Shown here in pieces: positions 12,691 through 24,702 of a stretch of DNA of 64,000 nucleotides; positions within the stretch are counted from its first letter, which is position 1; each line of letters begins with the position of its first letter. The notes beneath the pieces were generated by a model. That model saw nothing but the letters and a program-made list of their open reading frames with translations, was not told where the DNA came from and searched no databases. Position numbers and translations under genes: made by a program. The DNA comes from Reticulitermes lucifugus (lineage: Eukaryota > Arthropoda > Insecta > Blattodea > Rhinotermitidae), in contig JAKCWW010000178.1 of NCBI GenBank assembly GCA_026260175.1, forward strand, positions 49,945 to 113,944, given 5' to 3'.

Positions 12691-12760
12691 TATAAGCTGG
12701 TTGCTATTTGCCAACATTTCGGAGGAATTTTTGCCTCCCTCTTCAAAGCAGAAAACAAAA
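12690..12760 (-). repeat. Hammerhead-like foldback arm relic
   Basis: On the minus strand 12711-12747 reads TTGAAGA, G, stem GGAGG/CCTCC around an 8-base loop, GAAA, T, GTTGG. Frame and flank (GTTGGCAAATAGC) match the 5.8-kb arm, but stem II uses different, still fully paired bases. No partner arm was found. Confidence 0.55.
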
Positions 12761-13323
12761 CCGCGCGGGAAATAGGGTGCAGATGTAGGGGAAGGAGGAA
12801 AGAACACGATTTTGCGAGAGAACCCGTGTGAAGTGGTATTTATAGAGGTAGTATCAGAACATCTTACATCAAGATAAAACCAAGGAGCATAATCGTTCCT
12901 ACGAATCTAAGTTTTACCTTACCTTGTACCGTGCTTTAGACGCACCTGTTTAGTTCACACGGTGACAGCAATTATTAGCAGATATTATTAATGTAATACT
13001 ACTAGTGCTGCTGCTGCTGCAAAAGGTAATTTCGAATGAAATGCGCAAGCTTCTTGAGACAGCAGCACATAGTTTCATATGTTCTGAGGATATTTCTTGT
13101 GTTAATTATCTGTTAGATATTACGTATGGTAATTTATTGTTTATATCATTTGAACATTCGATGCTAGAAGCCATGCGGAATGTTGAATTACAAGACAGAC
13201 TTTAAGGTGATTTATTCCATTATGTTGTAAATATTAATAGTAAACCAACTATATATCTGTCGAACACAACTTGTAAGTTATGTTCAACGGAAATATGTTT
13301 GGCTTACTGTTAGTATGAGACCA

Positions 13324-14138
13324 TTGGTGGATGTAGAAAACACAGGCAAGATTATTGATGGGTATAGAAGCCACGCGGAATGTTGATTTGCGAGATTATA
13401 GGAGGATATAGAACCCTCACGGAAAGTTTAATTGCAAGATTATCGGAGGATATAGAACACTCACGGAAAGTTGAATTGCAAGATTATCGGAGGATATAGA
13501 AGCCACACGGATTGTTGAATTGCAAGATTATCGGAGGCTATGGAAGCCACGTGGAATGTTGAATTGCTCGATTATCGGAGGATATAGAAGCCACACGGAA
13601 TGTTAAACTGCAAGATATCGGAGGATATAGAAGCCACACGGAATGTTAAATTGCAAGATATCGGAGGATATAGAAGCCACTTGGAATGCTGAATTGCAAG
13701 GTTATCGGAGGATGTAGAAGCCACACGTATTGTTGAATTGCAAGATTATTGGTGGATATAGAAGTCACGCGGAATGTTGAATTTCGCGATTATCGGAGGA
13801 TATAGAAGCCACACGGAATGTTAAATTGCAAGATATCGGAGGATATAGAATCCACTTGGAATGCTGAATTGCAAGGTTATCGGAGGATATAGAAGCCACA
13901 CGTATTGTTGAATTGCAAGATTATTGGTGGATATAGAAGCCACGCGGAATGTTGAATTGCAAGATATCGGAAGATATAGAAGCCACATGGAATGTTGAAT
14001 TGCAAGATATCGGAGGATACAGAAGCCACATGGAATGTTGAATTGCAAGATATCGGAGGATATAGAAGCCATACGGAAGGTTGAATTGCAAGATTATCGG
14101 AGGATATAGAACCCACACGGAATGTTGAATTACATGAT
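13324..14138. repeat. Minisatellite, about 19 units of 43-44 bp
   Basis: Tandem array with consensus parts GGAGGATATAGAAGCCACAC, GGAATGTTGAATTGCAAG and ATTATC or ATATC. Units start (at TATAGAA) at about 13363, 13407, 13451, 13495, 13539, 13583, 13626, 13669, 13713, 13757, 13801, 13844, 13888, 13932, 13975, 14018, 14061 and 14105, after one degenerate unit. Three minus-strand open frames of 83-102 codons over it are translations of the repeat, not genes. Four units (13626-13800) are duplicated in order at 13801-13975. Confidence 0.95.
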
Positions 14139-16779
14139 TCTCGACCACGACTTTCCTTTCTAAAGTTAAGGAGACGCATATACACGCAGGCAAGGGTTCT
14201 CTGTCTATTGAATTTTTTACAGTAATTTACTTGTAAGTGTGTATTAAAAAACTTGTTTTCTTGGACGAATTGCTCTGAATGGTGATTTACAAAAGTATAT
14301 TAAAACACCTTTCGATAGAATTAATTAATTAATTATTAAGAGCTAGAACAATTCACAGCGATGTTCAATAATACGCTTAAAAAGAACCAGGTAAATAAAA
14401 ATGTATCAAGATTTATCGTTAGCCTGATTCTTTATGTAATTTTCGTGTTCAAACAGTTACAAATATGACGATGATGCTAACCCCTTGATTTTCTAATCGA
14501 AAATTTTAACATCATCGTTGGAAATTAAACATACGAAAGCAGTGTGTAGTTAACTGTGTGTTACTAAATTTATGATTTCTGCGTGTCTCGCGACCAGGAC
14601 TAAATTTTTTAAAGAAATAAAATAGACGCATTCAGTTGTTTGAAAACTCTGTTAGAATTTCCATTGACTATCAACATATAATGCATTGACGCTTAACGGA
14701 AGACAGGCCACTTGTTCTAGGGGCAGCTTGTTAGTTCAGCTCCCAGCAATTCGTACAGCCGCAGTCTTCAAGGAATGGCTACTGCTACGCTCACATCGGA
14801 AAGGCCAGTCAGTATTATACCAATTTAAAAATCATATACTGTCTTGGGATTACAAGCATAGCTTCAGTCACTCTTGATGTTTCTGAGTCTGACAGAAAAA
14901 ACATTATATCATGTGCGCAGTGCTTCCCCTCTTACAACCTTACTTCTTCACTCTTACACCAATAACTAGTAAATAACGCCACTGTAATCGACTCTCATTT
15001 CGGGACTGGCTGGAATTTAGGTTGTAGAGAGACTGCTACCTATTATTTATCAACCATGAATACTTCCAACGTTTGGGTAAGGTCTACGCGAACCAGTGAA
15101 CCTTACTAATTTGAAAACTTATCTTCGGTGCAGAAACTTTAACCATTGCTCCCACTGAGTAAAGTTAATGATTATTTCAGCATGGTTTGGCCCTGGTCGA
15201 TACGTTTCCTGCTTTAGTGAACAGAGAATTTAGAAAATACTGTGATAATACAAAGCTCGTTTGCTCACTTACGATGTTCAGGAGGAATGGACAGCAACAT
15301 TCAGTTTGCAACGTGAAGTTTTCTATTTCACCTCAGATAGTTACGTGGATTTATTTTTATTTTGGGAAGAGATGAGGCTGCATCTCGTGTAACTGGAACC
15401 TCTAATTAGTCAATTTTTCATCTCTCGGGTGAAATATAAATAAATATGGAATCTTGATAAGATTATGATTAATGACGAGAGAAAACCGAAGTACACGGTG
15501 GTACACGGTAGTTTCAGTGCCAGTTTTTTCTCCATATATTCCATATGGAATATCTTTGTGTCGCATTCTCACATCTGCGGTAAGAATTTCATAACTGACC
15601 ACCTGAATTAGAAGTGTGGCCACATACCTTACTATACACACACAAATGTTCAAAGAAGAGCTCAGTATCATTTAGCATTTTAAGTATCTTGTATGTATAA
15701 TGCGACTGCACTTAAAAATTGAGAAGAATAACTTGTTTTGATAAAAAAAACGTTCGCCTTGCATCTCCTTTCACAGTGTCAATAAGCGTACTAATCATAT
15801 CACAGTAATCACGTAGAACTTTCAGGGAAACTGGACTGTAGTTTGCTGCAAGTTCAAGGCCTTTCACGCACGAGGCTACAGAGTGTATTTTTAATCCCAT
15901 AGGAAGACTTCTCTATGTCGGGTGTTTTTAGCCCGCATTTTCCCTGCAATTTAGCATACCTAATCTTGTAGAAGAATCTCGAAGTGCCAACATACTGCTT
16001 CTAAACAGGCCGCGTCCTGGTGTCAAATATTTCTCACACGACAGTTTATTTTCTTTGGAAATCGGCAATTTCTCTTCCAAACTTTTCTTTCGGTAGGTTG
16101 TTCACATAAATATTAAGGTTGCATTTCACCCACAAATAAGTACATCTGGAGATGCAGGAGGCCACAATCAGCGAGTTATCAACCGTTCGCAGAATACCTC
16201 TACTGGGGACGCCACTGAGAATTTGGCTGTGTGAGCTGAAGTATTGTCTTGCGTAAAGTAAACGTACATTTTTCTTCTGTTAATTCTTTGAAGAACGCTA
16301 CAACAATGAACTTAATATAGGAGTAGGAATTTGTTACTTCTTCGAAGAACACATAATCTATGATTTTGCGTGCCCTTACAGCACACTAGTCGCCGAATTT
16401 AAGATCATGCAAAGAAACTAGACGAATCGATTTTCGGCACATCGTACCCGTTATTCTGACTGTTTACATTTCCCTTTAGTATAAACCATGTCTCATTAGG
16501 GAGAAACACGAATTTTTAATCAATAATTCCATTGGCTATAGATCCTTGAAGCCAATTGCCATACTGGCTTTTTTTCCACACGGTTCAAAAGGAAGAATTT
16601 GTTCGCGGCTTTAAAATTCTATGAATATAGTTTTAGAATATTTGTTGCCTTGTGAGCTGAGGATTTTAACATACCAATCTGAATGCCCAGCCGAGACAAA
16701 GGTTTACAGAAGCTTCTTTCCATTCGAGCACCAATGTTATTCAGGTTGTTTTTAGTTCACTTAGGATTTCCTCCTCATT
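14139..16779. other. Anonymous DNA with one small hairpin
   Basis: No gene recognised. A hairpin with arms CGATGATG (14469-14476) and CATCATCG (14510-14517) is visible. Short frames at 14686-14877 and 15402-15671 show no known motif. Confidence 0.45.
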
Positions 16780-16845
16780 ATCCTCCTTCGCCCAACCCGT
16801 GGCTTAGTCACTATACCGACTGAGCATTCCCGGCTTTTACAGTGA
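16780..16845 (-). repeat. tRNA-like SINE head relic (family C)
   Basis: CACTATACCGACTGAGCATT followed by CCCGGC closely matches the head of the SINE at 20964-21253 (CTATACCGACTGTGCTATCCC). Only the head is visible. Confidence 0.4.
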
Positions 16846-19262
16846 CGAAATTTTACATTTTCTTAGCCTATGGACAATCTGCCTTTTTATTTGAGGAAAA
16901 CAAATAGTTAAAAATGATATTTATAATTGAAAGAGTCCGTTTTAAGTATTAAAATTTCCTGCGTTTCTGAATCGTGAATAAACGAAGACAACGCATATCA
17001 GTGTGACAGTCTTGATGTGCTATTACGCAGTACAGAATAGGCAGCATATGTTCCAAAAGTAATAATGAAGGATATCAAAAGTGGATTATCCTATATTGTA
17101 AATTAGACCATGATTTAAGATTAGGGATGGTTTAAAGATTGTTTGCATTACTTTTGCACAGAAATATCAGATTCGATCAAAATTGAAAAGAAATAGTAAT
17201 TAAATTGTAGAAATGCCGTTAATACCTTTCCATGTAACGATAGTTGTATAGCTCGTTATTTTCTCAGTATAATACTATTCGAGATTATTTGATTTGCCAA
17301 ATAATTTCTTTATTTCGGTTCTAGACGTTAAACACACGCCACAAAAATGTAACCTGTATGTTAGCTATGACAATGAACGAGTGATTACTCGGTTGACAGT
17401 TAATGAAAAAAAATAGATAGGTAACCCTCTCTGAATCTATCGAACGCATTCTATCGGATTTATAAATATAAGAGACGAAACACGATCATTGACGTCGTAC
17501 TTCCCTCCACCCCGCCCTCAACTGACTTCATCAATAATTTTTCCATTACTGGATATCGGCTTACGTTGATTTTCGAAACGATGGAGAGGATGAAACAGCG
17601 CCTATGTGTGTGTATATGCGTGTGCATGTGTTTCACACAAAGTGTTAGCGCGAAATTAAAAGTACATCCAGGTAGCACAATGAAAACAAACATAATCTGT
17701 AAGCTGCCAAACACAAAGTGGTATGGATTTTCACCCCTCAGTTTGAAGAGAAGAAATCCCAGACAGTTACGGGAATCAGCAAACCGGGATGACTGTTAAC
17801 ATTTTTGTTACGTTTGCCATCCCGATAACCTCCTACCTCTTGCTCTGATATCCTCTCGTGAGTGAGAGGATATGTAGTTCTATTTTGACCCACGCATTAT
17901 CGGATGGTTTCCGAGGTAAGCGGCTTCTGGCGTCTGTCGGCCTGGACGCCACAGTCTCTATCTCTGTTCACCATGGCCAAGTCCACATTTTATCCCTTCT
18001 GATTCATGCATTAAAACCCCCGCGAATAGAACGGCCTCTACACGTTGCATCCCTGCTGCACGCGAGTTGTGGACTCCTCAACTACTCCAAATGGAAACAA
18101 GTAACATATTTTCTGATATAATTACTGAAGTAATAGGTTTTCGTAATTACATATATTGCGGTATCTGAACGAATTTTGTTATTGATATTAACAAGAGAGT
18201 TGGCCAGAAAGTAACTTTAAAACGCGTATATTTTGGGCTCTTTACTTTTCGCTGTAACAAGAGCAGTTCAGATTTAATTGTACTGCTATCCACCCAATTC
18301 CATTTTCTACATGATCCCCGCCGCAATTTTTTGTGTTATATGATGAACGTTTCTATTTCCTGTTGTTAGATATCAAAATGTTGTGTTTTTGTCCGTCGTG
18401 CCACAACTGTTTCCACATCGCGATCGTCTTTAACCTTCTAAAGCCCAGTGGTTATTATGTGTACCTCCAGTCGCTTTGAGGGTTTGTGAAAATGGGTGGG
18501 TCATTATACTCTTCTGTAGGTGGACACTGCTGATTTCCCGAAGTACTCTTAATAAACACTAGGGTTTGAGAGCTGACTGTATTCCCGAAACTTCTTACGA
18601 CGTATATTTCAGATTGACATTGTGCAAGTAAAGAAGGGTAATCTCTGTGCTACTTTTTGTAATATTATGAAACCCTGCAAGTTGGCCCGTGTTGTATTTA
18701 TGTGCTTCATTTTATTCTCATAATACACAGAGAACATTTTCCTAGACGGATTGGTCTTCATAATTATTACAGATTACGTTCTATGTGAGATGAGAACTGA
18801 CATTTTTGTGTGTAGCTAACATGACGTCTGTCACTAAATACTTAATCTACTACCAAGTTTAGAGCATATATAATGGCTTTCGCAGAACAAATAAGTACAA
18901 TGTTTTTCGTCGCAGTATTATACTTTTTCTATTTGCTGGATTTGAGAATTCAGTTTAGTACACTCCACATCTTTCGGGAAGTTGACGATTGAATTACTTT
19001 CTGAGATAAAATACGTCATTCTTACTACAGGATTAAACTATACATTTTTGAATGTTTACTTTTATTTAAATATCCAACTCTTTCAAATGATTGTTACTAG
19101 AATTTTCATTGATGGAATATCTACCTGTGCAAATAATTGTCTGATAGTCCTCTATCAGTAGTTTCATTCTGCTATTCATGTAAATTTAGTAGCTGCTGTA
19201 AGTCTTAACTATAGCTCAGATTTAATTTTACGTAGAAATTATGCGAAATACCTTATTTAACT
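16846..19262. other. Anonymous DNA
   Basis: No feature supported beyond short frames. The frame at 17858-18121 lies in a locally GC-richer patch but shows no known domain. 18190-18230 (GTTGGCCAGAAAGTAACTT) resembles a mariner-type end, but no transposase reading could be confirmed nearby. Confidence 0.4.
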
Positions 19263-19350
19263 GGGGTCTGGATAGCGTAGTCGGGGTAGCGAATTGCTAT
19301 GTGCTGATCGGTTGGGATTCGAACATCCCTGGCGGCAAGAACTATACTTC
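19263..19350 (+). repeat. tRNA-derived SINE head relic
   Basis: GGTCTGGATAGCGTAGTCGG is an A-box-like segment, followed about 40 bp later by GGTTGGGATTCGAAC, a B-box-like segment, then CCCTGGCGGCAAG. The spacing suits an internal pol III promoter. The downstream body is not recognisable. It could be an aged tRNA pseudogene, but the two boxes at tRNA spacing with a non-tRNA tail favour a SINE. Confidence 0.5.
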
Positions 19351-20375
19351 TTTTCTCACATGTGCCTTCATGGCATGAAAGAGGAAAATTCTTCACCTTA
19401 TCTCACTCTTTCACTGTAGTTAGTGTTTGTCAACAAATGATGTACTGACACTCGTTAAAGTTAACGATAATATTAAATTTATAATAACAGAATTCAGTAC
19501 AAAAACACGAATATAAATTTTGACAAAACTAATGTGTATTTCACTTTTGCTTCACATTAATATCCTTCGAAAGTAAGGTAACATTTAAACTATTACCCGT
19601 ATAGGTATTCTCTGTTTTAAATTCCTGATTTGTACCTACTTTCTTTCTATCAAATTTTAAATTATCCACCGAAACTTCCTATTTTCTTTCGACTTTATCC
19701 TTATCCCCAGAAATTTAGCGATTCCAGCACTGCGCCCTCGATCTTTTGTGCATTTTCTTATCGTCGGCCTTTCCATTCCCGTAGCTTCCAGTTCATTCAA
19801 ACTCAGTAAAGTTGATCTTCATTGTCGCCGACATGGCATCCTGAGCTGTCACTGAGGTCTGTAGTTCACCCCAATACACCATTATGCAATAGTCCGTTTA
19901 AACCTAGAGCAGATTAAATGGTGAACCAATCTTTGCGGCTTCGGAACACACAAATCCAAGTAGACAAAAAAAGACACACATATTCTCTCTTGATAACGTG
20001 TGCTAAGTGAGTGGCTACGTTGAGTTTTGTGGCTGTGCTTCTGTTTTCATAGTCATTATACAACTTCTCTATTGATTCTGGAATATGTTCTCAAGTTTCA
20101 TGAAATCATTCCTGCGTAACTGAAAGCAGGAAACCCAACCACTCCAGACATTAAGAGCTGGCTCCTTCCTCTTTCGTTAGATGCATTTGTTACAGTGGTG
20201 GATTTAGAACTGCTACGAAGACATGAAACACAAAAGTAACAAAAGAGAAGTTCTCGTGAAGCAGATCGGTTTAGCAGTAAATTATAGCCGTACTGTAAAC
20301 ATGCACGACTAACATGGTTTTGTATATTTAAAAAGATTTGCTTTTGTTAACAATTTCTACTACTGATGTGTTTAC

Positions 20376-20602
20376 GTTATTTAGGACGCTGTCAGTTGCT
20401 AAGATTACTTAGCGTCCGCGATAGATGAATGAATGAGTATGAGGCACTGGCTAAATAATACTGATAAGGAGAAACCTAAGTACTCGGAGAAAAACCTGTC
20501 CCAGTGCCACTTTTTCCACAAATACCACATGGACTTGTCTAGGAATGAACCCGGGCCTCAGCCGTGAGGGGCCTGCGACTTAAGACCTGAGCCATGGCAC
20601 GG
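20376..20602 (-). mobile_element. SINE family A, full-length copy
   Basis: Read on the minus strand it runs from a tRNA-like head (GCCATGGCTCAGGTC as A-box region, GGCCCGGGTTCATTCC as B-box region) through the body (GGTTTTTCTCCGAGTACTTA, CAGTGCCTCATACTCATTC) to the tail (TTAGCAACTGACAGCGTCC). This is the best reference copy of family A in the window. The B box has lost one consensus base. Confidence 0.8.
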
Positions 20603-20963
20603 ACCTACTGCTATTCTAATCAGTATAAATAAATATATATTCTCTTTATACCCCCAGTGAAATGGATTGTATTTTACAGTGAATATTAAATACGAGGGTT
20701 TATAACCTTTCCTTTTTAGTTTAAAACGTTTTCCAGGAAATTTGTATCGTGAGTTCCGAAGACATTGCAGCCGTGTGGCGAACCTATTCTTTATGTATTA
20801 GCCCGACGTTATGGGAGGAACGTCCGCCTCTTTGCCTGAGAGCACCCTAGCAAAGAAAATTAGACGTAGCGTGTTTGAGCATAATATAAACTACTGACTA
20901 CTGCAACGTGCAGGAAATTGGTATCACAGAGTGGCTGAATGTTACCAAATATTTGTTAATAAG

Positions 20964-21253
20964 GTAAAGGTAAGGTAAAGTTCACCCTAGAACAGGCCAT
21001 GAAGGTCCAGAGATGGAGTAGAGGTATAGTTCTACTCTTTCTTTCACCTCGGTGCTAGATGGAGGTGGGTGGTCAACGCCACGCCCCGGCCGCTTTACCC
21101 CCGGGAATGACCCGGTAAACATTGTACAGGAGGCTGGGTGGGCCCCAGAGCCGTTCTGGACGGGTGCTGAAAATTTCGCCTCCACCGGGATTCGACTCCC
21201 GGACCGTCCAGCTCGTAGCGAGTCTCTATACCGACTGTGCTATCCCGGCCCAC
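20964..21253 (-). mobile_element. SINE family C with target-site duplication
   Basis: The minus-strand copy starts with GGGCCGGGATAGCACAGTCGG. TAGCACAGTCGG fits the pol III A-box consensus (plus-strand positions 21231-21242), and GAGTCGAATCCC is a near-consensus B box (21187-21199). A GC-rich central domain follows, and it ends in CTTTACC-type short repeats. It is flanked by 13-bp duplications with one mismatch, ATTTGTTAATAAG (20951-20963) and ATTTATTAATAAG (21254-21266). That marks it as a retroposed insertion of modest age. Open frames across it on both strands are non-genic. Confidence 0.85.
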
Positions 21254-21854
21254 ATTTATTAATAAGTGTCAATCGAAATTAATTGCTGTACCAGCTCAAA
21301 GAGTCGCCTACTCTCAATTTTGTAAAATCGTTTGTTTGCACTTACATATATGTAACTCAGGCGGAGTTCATGTTGTGCATATCGAATTTACGTGGAGCTA
21401 CGTGGCGCAAAATTCTAGATCGGTTGTTTAAGGGCAATGCGTCAAGTGCGCTGATTATTTGGCTCTGAATGGACTATGAGGATCAAGACCTAAAATTGGT
21501 GCCGAAATGGTGGTCAGCGTTTATGATGGACAGCGGTTATGGTGGGCTGCGGATATGTTGGGCAGCGGTTGTGGCCAGTTTCATGCTAGATAAGAAGGCA
21601 GCGCACCCGTTTCCTATGAGAACGAAGAACATCGCCCGAAACTGTGTGGACTCTCAGAGCCTGCACCAGGATTTCTAGTTTACGAACACAAGTGAACAGT
21701 GTTTTTGCTGATAAACTTGCACAAGAGTTTTGCAGATGAAGCAGTGGGTGGGGGAGGGGGGGACGTGAAAGCCTTGAAGATTTCCATGTTTTATGTAAAA
21801 CAAGATTTTGCTTGTCTATGGAGCCGAAGTAAATCAGTCTATTTGGTAAACATG

Positions 21855-22085
21855 CTACGGTGATGAGAGGAGGTTCCAATCATTCAGAAGCAAGAGTTTT
21901 CTCTTATCCAAAGCGACTAGACCGGCTTTGGGCCCCAACCAACCTCCTATCCAAAGAGTACGAGAGTGTTTTCTCGGCAGTAAACCATATGTTGAAGCGC
22001 ACTGCTTACTTTCATCTGCTGCTGAGATTAAGAAGCCAGTGGATTTATATCTCCACTTCCCCATACTCCTTCGTGGTATCGTGTT
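21855..22085 (+). repeat. Degenerate copy of family C-type SINE body
   Basis: Plus-strand reading gives pieces such as CGGCTTTGGGCCCCAACCAACC, CCTCCTATCCAAAGAG and GGATTTATATCTCCACTTCCCC, in the order of the central domain of family C-type elements. Conceptual translation shows an RLWxPxxLLS...YxS/TSP pattern that I recognise as a common non-genic reading of this repeat type in insects. It has drifted strongly from the 20964-21253 copy. Confidence 0.45.
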
Positions 22086-22473
22086 TAATTAAGTGCAACT
22101 TAAATTTCAGGTCAGATTCACACTACAGAGAGAGTCAAGCTCCAGTCAAATGCCGGTCAAGTAATCGTTACCGTGTCTGAACAGGATGTCCACTCTAGCC
22201 ATCACTTTAAAAGCATGCCACTCCTGTTGAAACGTGGCGAGGAATATTTTACCCGTTACTGGGAGGAACGTGACTGTGTGCATCGAGCCCTTCACTTCTG
22301 CAGTAGTTACACAGAGTATTTGTATGGCTTAGGATACTGAGAGGTCCATAATTAGAGACGGAAACCTTGAAACTAGAGAGCTATGACCAACAGAAATAAT
22401 TCGTATTTTACAAGATTGTGGTGCAGATATTTGCGAGTCGTTGCGAATTAATAATGCTAAGGTCGTACTTCTG

Positions 22474-22718
22474 GTCTAAGGCGTGGGTCTTCGGTCGCTC
22501 GCTTACTAGGATCGTGAGTTCGAATCCCACCGGGGGCATGGATGTCTGTCTCTTGTGAGTGTTGTGTGATGTCAGGTAGAGNNCTCTGCGACGAGCTGNT
22601 CNCTCGTCCAGAGGAGTCCTACCGACTGTGGTGTGTCTNAAATGTNTGTGATCATGAAACCTCGACGAAACGAGGAGGCCCAGGCCCATATAGGGCTGTC
22701 GAGGCATAGGAAAAAAAA
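22474..22718 (+). mobile_element. tRNA-Leu-like SINE (family L), young insertion
   Basis: Starts inside the tRNA-like head (GTCTAAGGCGTGGGTC), has a perfect B-box region GAGTTCGAATCCC at about 22519-22531, a body with CTCGTCCAGAGGAGTCCTACC, and ends GTCGAGGCATAGG plus an A-run. It is flanked by a perfect 12-bp duplication GTCGTACTTCTG (22462-22473 and 22719-22730). The head lacks the first bases seen in the 30576 copy (GCTGATCCCAGTGGCCGTGCG). The tRNA-Leu resemblance is in GGCCGTGCGGTCTAAGGC. Six N bases at 22582-22646 show the assembly is unsure inside this repeat. Confidence 0.9.
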
Positions 22719-22730
22719 GTCGTACTTCTG

Positions 22731-24336
22731 ACTATAAAATTAAATAAATGTAACACGAAAGAGTGGGGGTGTTTGTGGGCCACGAAAGATAAACAATGCT
22801 AGATGGCAGATAAAAAGATGTTTTGAGGAAAGATGACTTTACTTTAGATGAAACAGGGCAGTGGTTCTTGTTAAGCCATGACACACATTGCTTACTCTGC
22901 ACCATCAACCTACAGTTACTAGTGTGATTGTTACCATTAATTTTTCATGCTCTTACGGGAAATATTTGTTAGAAGGCGTTCTACTGAATCATAACACCTG
23001 AAAAATTATACTTTCTGTTATAAGCACCTATTCCTCTGGGCTTTCAACTATTTTTCTTTCGTATAGTTTTGAATGTACGTTTTCTCTCCCTTCCTCTTCT
23101 TCATCCAATCGCTTTTAAATTCACACGGATACCTTCACATTTGTTCCTGATACAAATACAAAACCTCGCTTCTTGGTTGGTTTTCCTTCTGATTTCACTG
23201 GATTAAGGTACCTACTATATATGAAACTAAGAACGCCGCTGTAACTGACTTGAATTTTCATGTGTATTTTAGTCTGTATAGTTAGAAGAAGATATAGTTT
23301 GATGGACTGTAAGCCTACATCCTCTTTTTGTTTACAAGTTTCTCTCCTTCATAACATCTCAGAGCTTGCATTCTTTGTTAAGTTAAAACGAAAAGTACCA
23401 TTCCTTCTCCGTGTAACCCACCCCCTTTTACAACTCGCATTTGTTTCGTCCTGTTTTCTTTCCTGAATAGTGGTTTGTACTCCCAGGCATTCGCGAAACT
23501 GCTCCTATGGTCCCTCTCCGATGTTCCTTTAGTATTATACTGAATATCCACGACATTGAAACATCCGCTCTTGTAATTCTCCCAAAAATGGCTTTCCACT
23601 TCCTGCTTCTTTCAAGTTTGTTTCTTTATTTTGTGTTTTCGTTTTATATTCTCTCCACTACCACCACAGTGCTTAGTCTTGACATCAATAAACAATTCCC
23701 ACTCCTGTGCTCTTCTTTCCCTCTTGCAATTTTATCCACTTGTGCCCCTCTGCAGTGTTTCTTCGTTATGGCCGCTGCTTTGTTACCAGAGAGGTGTACG
23801 TGAAAACACGCGACCACTAAATTTGCAGAAACAACTTGGCTCCAATTTGTTCAGCAGTTCTATGGGCGTTTAGCATACGTTGAACTACCTTGATGAAGTC
23901 TGATGGCGGGGAAGGAAAAACAAGTCAGTTGTTGTTGAGAGACGTCTCATTTTTGTGTCGGGTGGTTAATGCATAAGCGGAAAGAGAGCGCCTGAGTTTC
24001 ATCTGTTTTAATGGTTTAATAAATTTAGACGGCCTGTCTGAATCGTGGTGGCAGGGGTATAAGAAAGAATTGCACTCTCGGTGGTGTGCTATATCTTATT
24101 CTGTCAATGTATGATGCCGAAGTTATTTCATGCGTATAACAGATTTTAATGAGAACCATGGCTGTCCCATGACATCTCATTTCCTTATGACAAAGAGCGC
24201 GAAATAATCCATTCCTTATCGAACTTAATTAGAGCTAATTAAAAAAAAGGCAGTAACAAAGGACGTAAATTTACGTCCGTAACCTAATGTACTGTCTTCT
24301 AGTTAACGTGACCCAACTCTTCGAAGCAGAGCGCGC
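22731..24336. other. Anonymous DNA
   Basis: No recognised gene or repeat. Pyrimidine-rich stretches at 23080-23660 create moderately long plus-strand frames (for example 23507-23803) with hydrophobic, leucine-rich translations, as expected from CT-rich DNA. I see no supporting coding features. Confidence 0.4.
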
Positions 24337-24380
24337 AAGCACACACACACATGTATATATGCACATGTGTGTGTGTGTGT
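24337..24380. repeat. (AC)n/(GT)n compound microsatellite
   Basis: ACACACACACAC, then ATGTATATATGCACAT, then GTGTGTGTGTGT. The two halves are inverted complements and could form a hairpin. It lies directly beside the foldback element that starts at about 24385. Confidence 0.9.
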
Positions 24381-24384
24381 AATA

Positions 24385-24702
24385 AAACCCCGATATATCG
24401 CCACCATCACTTAGCGCCCATAAAGTCTGTGAACAGAAATTTCCTATTATTTATTATTTCGATTTACCTCCACCATCAATATATCGCCAAAAATTGCGGT
24501 AAACAAACAGTTGCGCTATATCGGAGCTCGCTGTAGTAACATGTATATATAATTTGTGGCGATAGGCCTGTATTTTTGGTGGCACTATATCGAGAGCGGC
24601 GATAAATCAAAATACTTCATAATTGAGGATTTCTGTTCAGAGACTTTCATGGGCGCTAAGAGAGGACGGCACTTTATATGGGGGCGCTGTATCGGGTTTT
24701 GG
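24385..24702. mobile_element. Foldback element, arms about 110-125 bp
   Basis: Left arm 24385-24495 and right arm 24575-24702 are inverted complements with mismatches: AAACCCCGATATATCGCC against GGCGCTGTATCGGGTTT, CTTAGCGCCCATAAAGTCTG against CAGAGACTTTCATGGGCGCTAAG, and GATTTACCTCCACCATC facing the matching block at 24577-24605. The unit GATATATCGCC or CTATATCG recurs five or more times. No coding content, so a non-autonomous DNA-transposon-like element. The microsatellite abuts it on the left, and no clear target duplication was found. Confidence 0.7.

Noticed and set aside
13821-14193. Overlapping minus-strand frames of 83-102 codons
   Set aside because: They are translations of the 43-44-bp minisatellite in three frames, with the same peptide repeated. 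No coding evidence.
18180-18520. mariner-type end with transposase remains
   Set aside because: Only the GGCCAGAAAGTAACTT-like edge is suggestive; the reverse translation did not give recognisable transposase motifs.
20982-21282. Proline- and glycine-rich frames on both strands
   Set aside because: They lie wholly inside a tRNA-derived SINE with target duplications.
22519-22531. tRNA-Leu gene
   Set aside because: The head has tRNA-like A and B boxes, but the sequence does not fold as a full cloverleaf and continues into a SINE body with target duplications.
23507-23803. 98-codon hydrophobic protein
   Set aside because: Leucine/serine/phenylalanine-rich reading of CT-rich DNA in two overlapping frames, without other coding signs.
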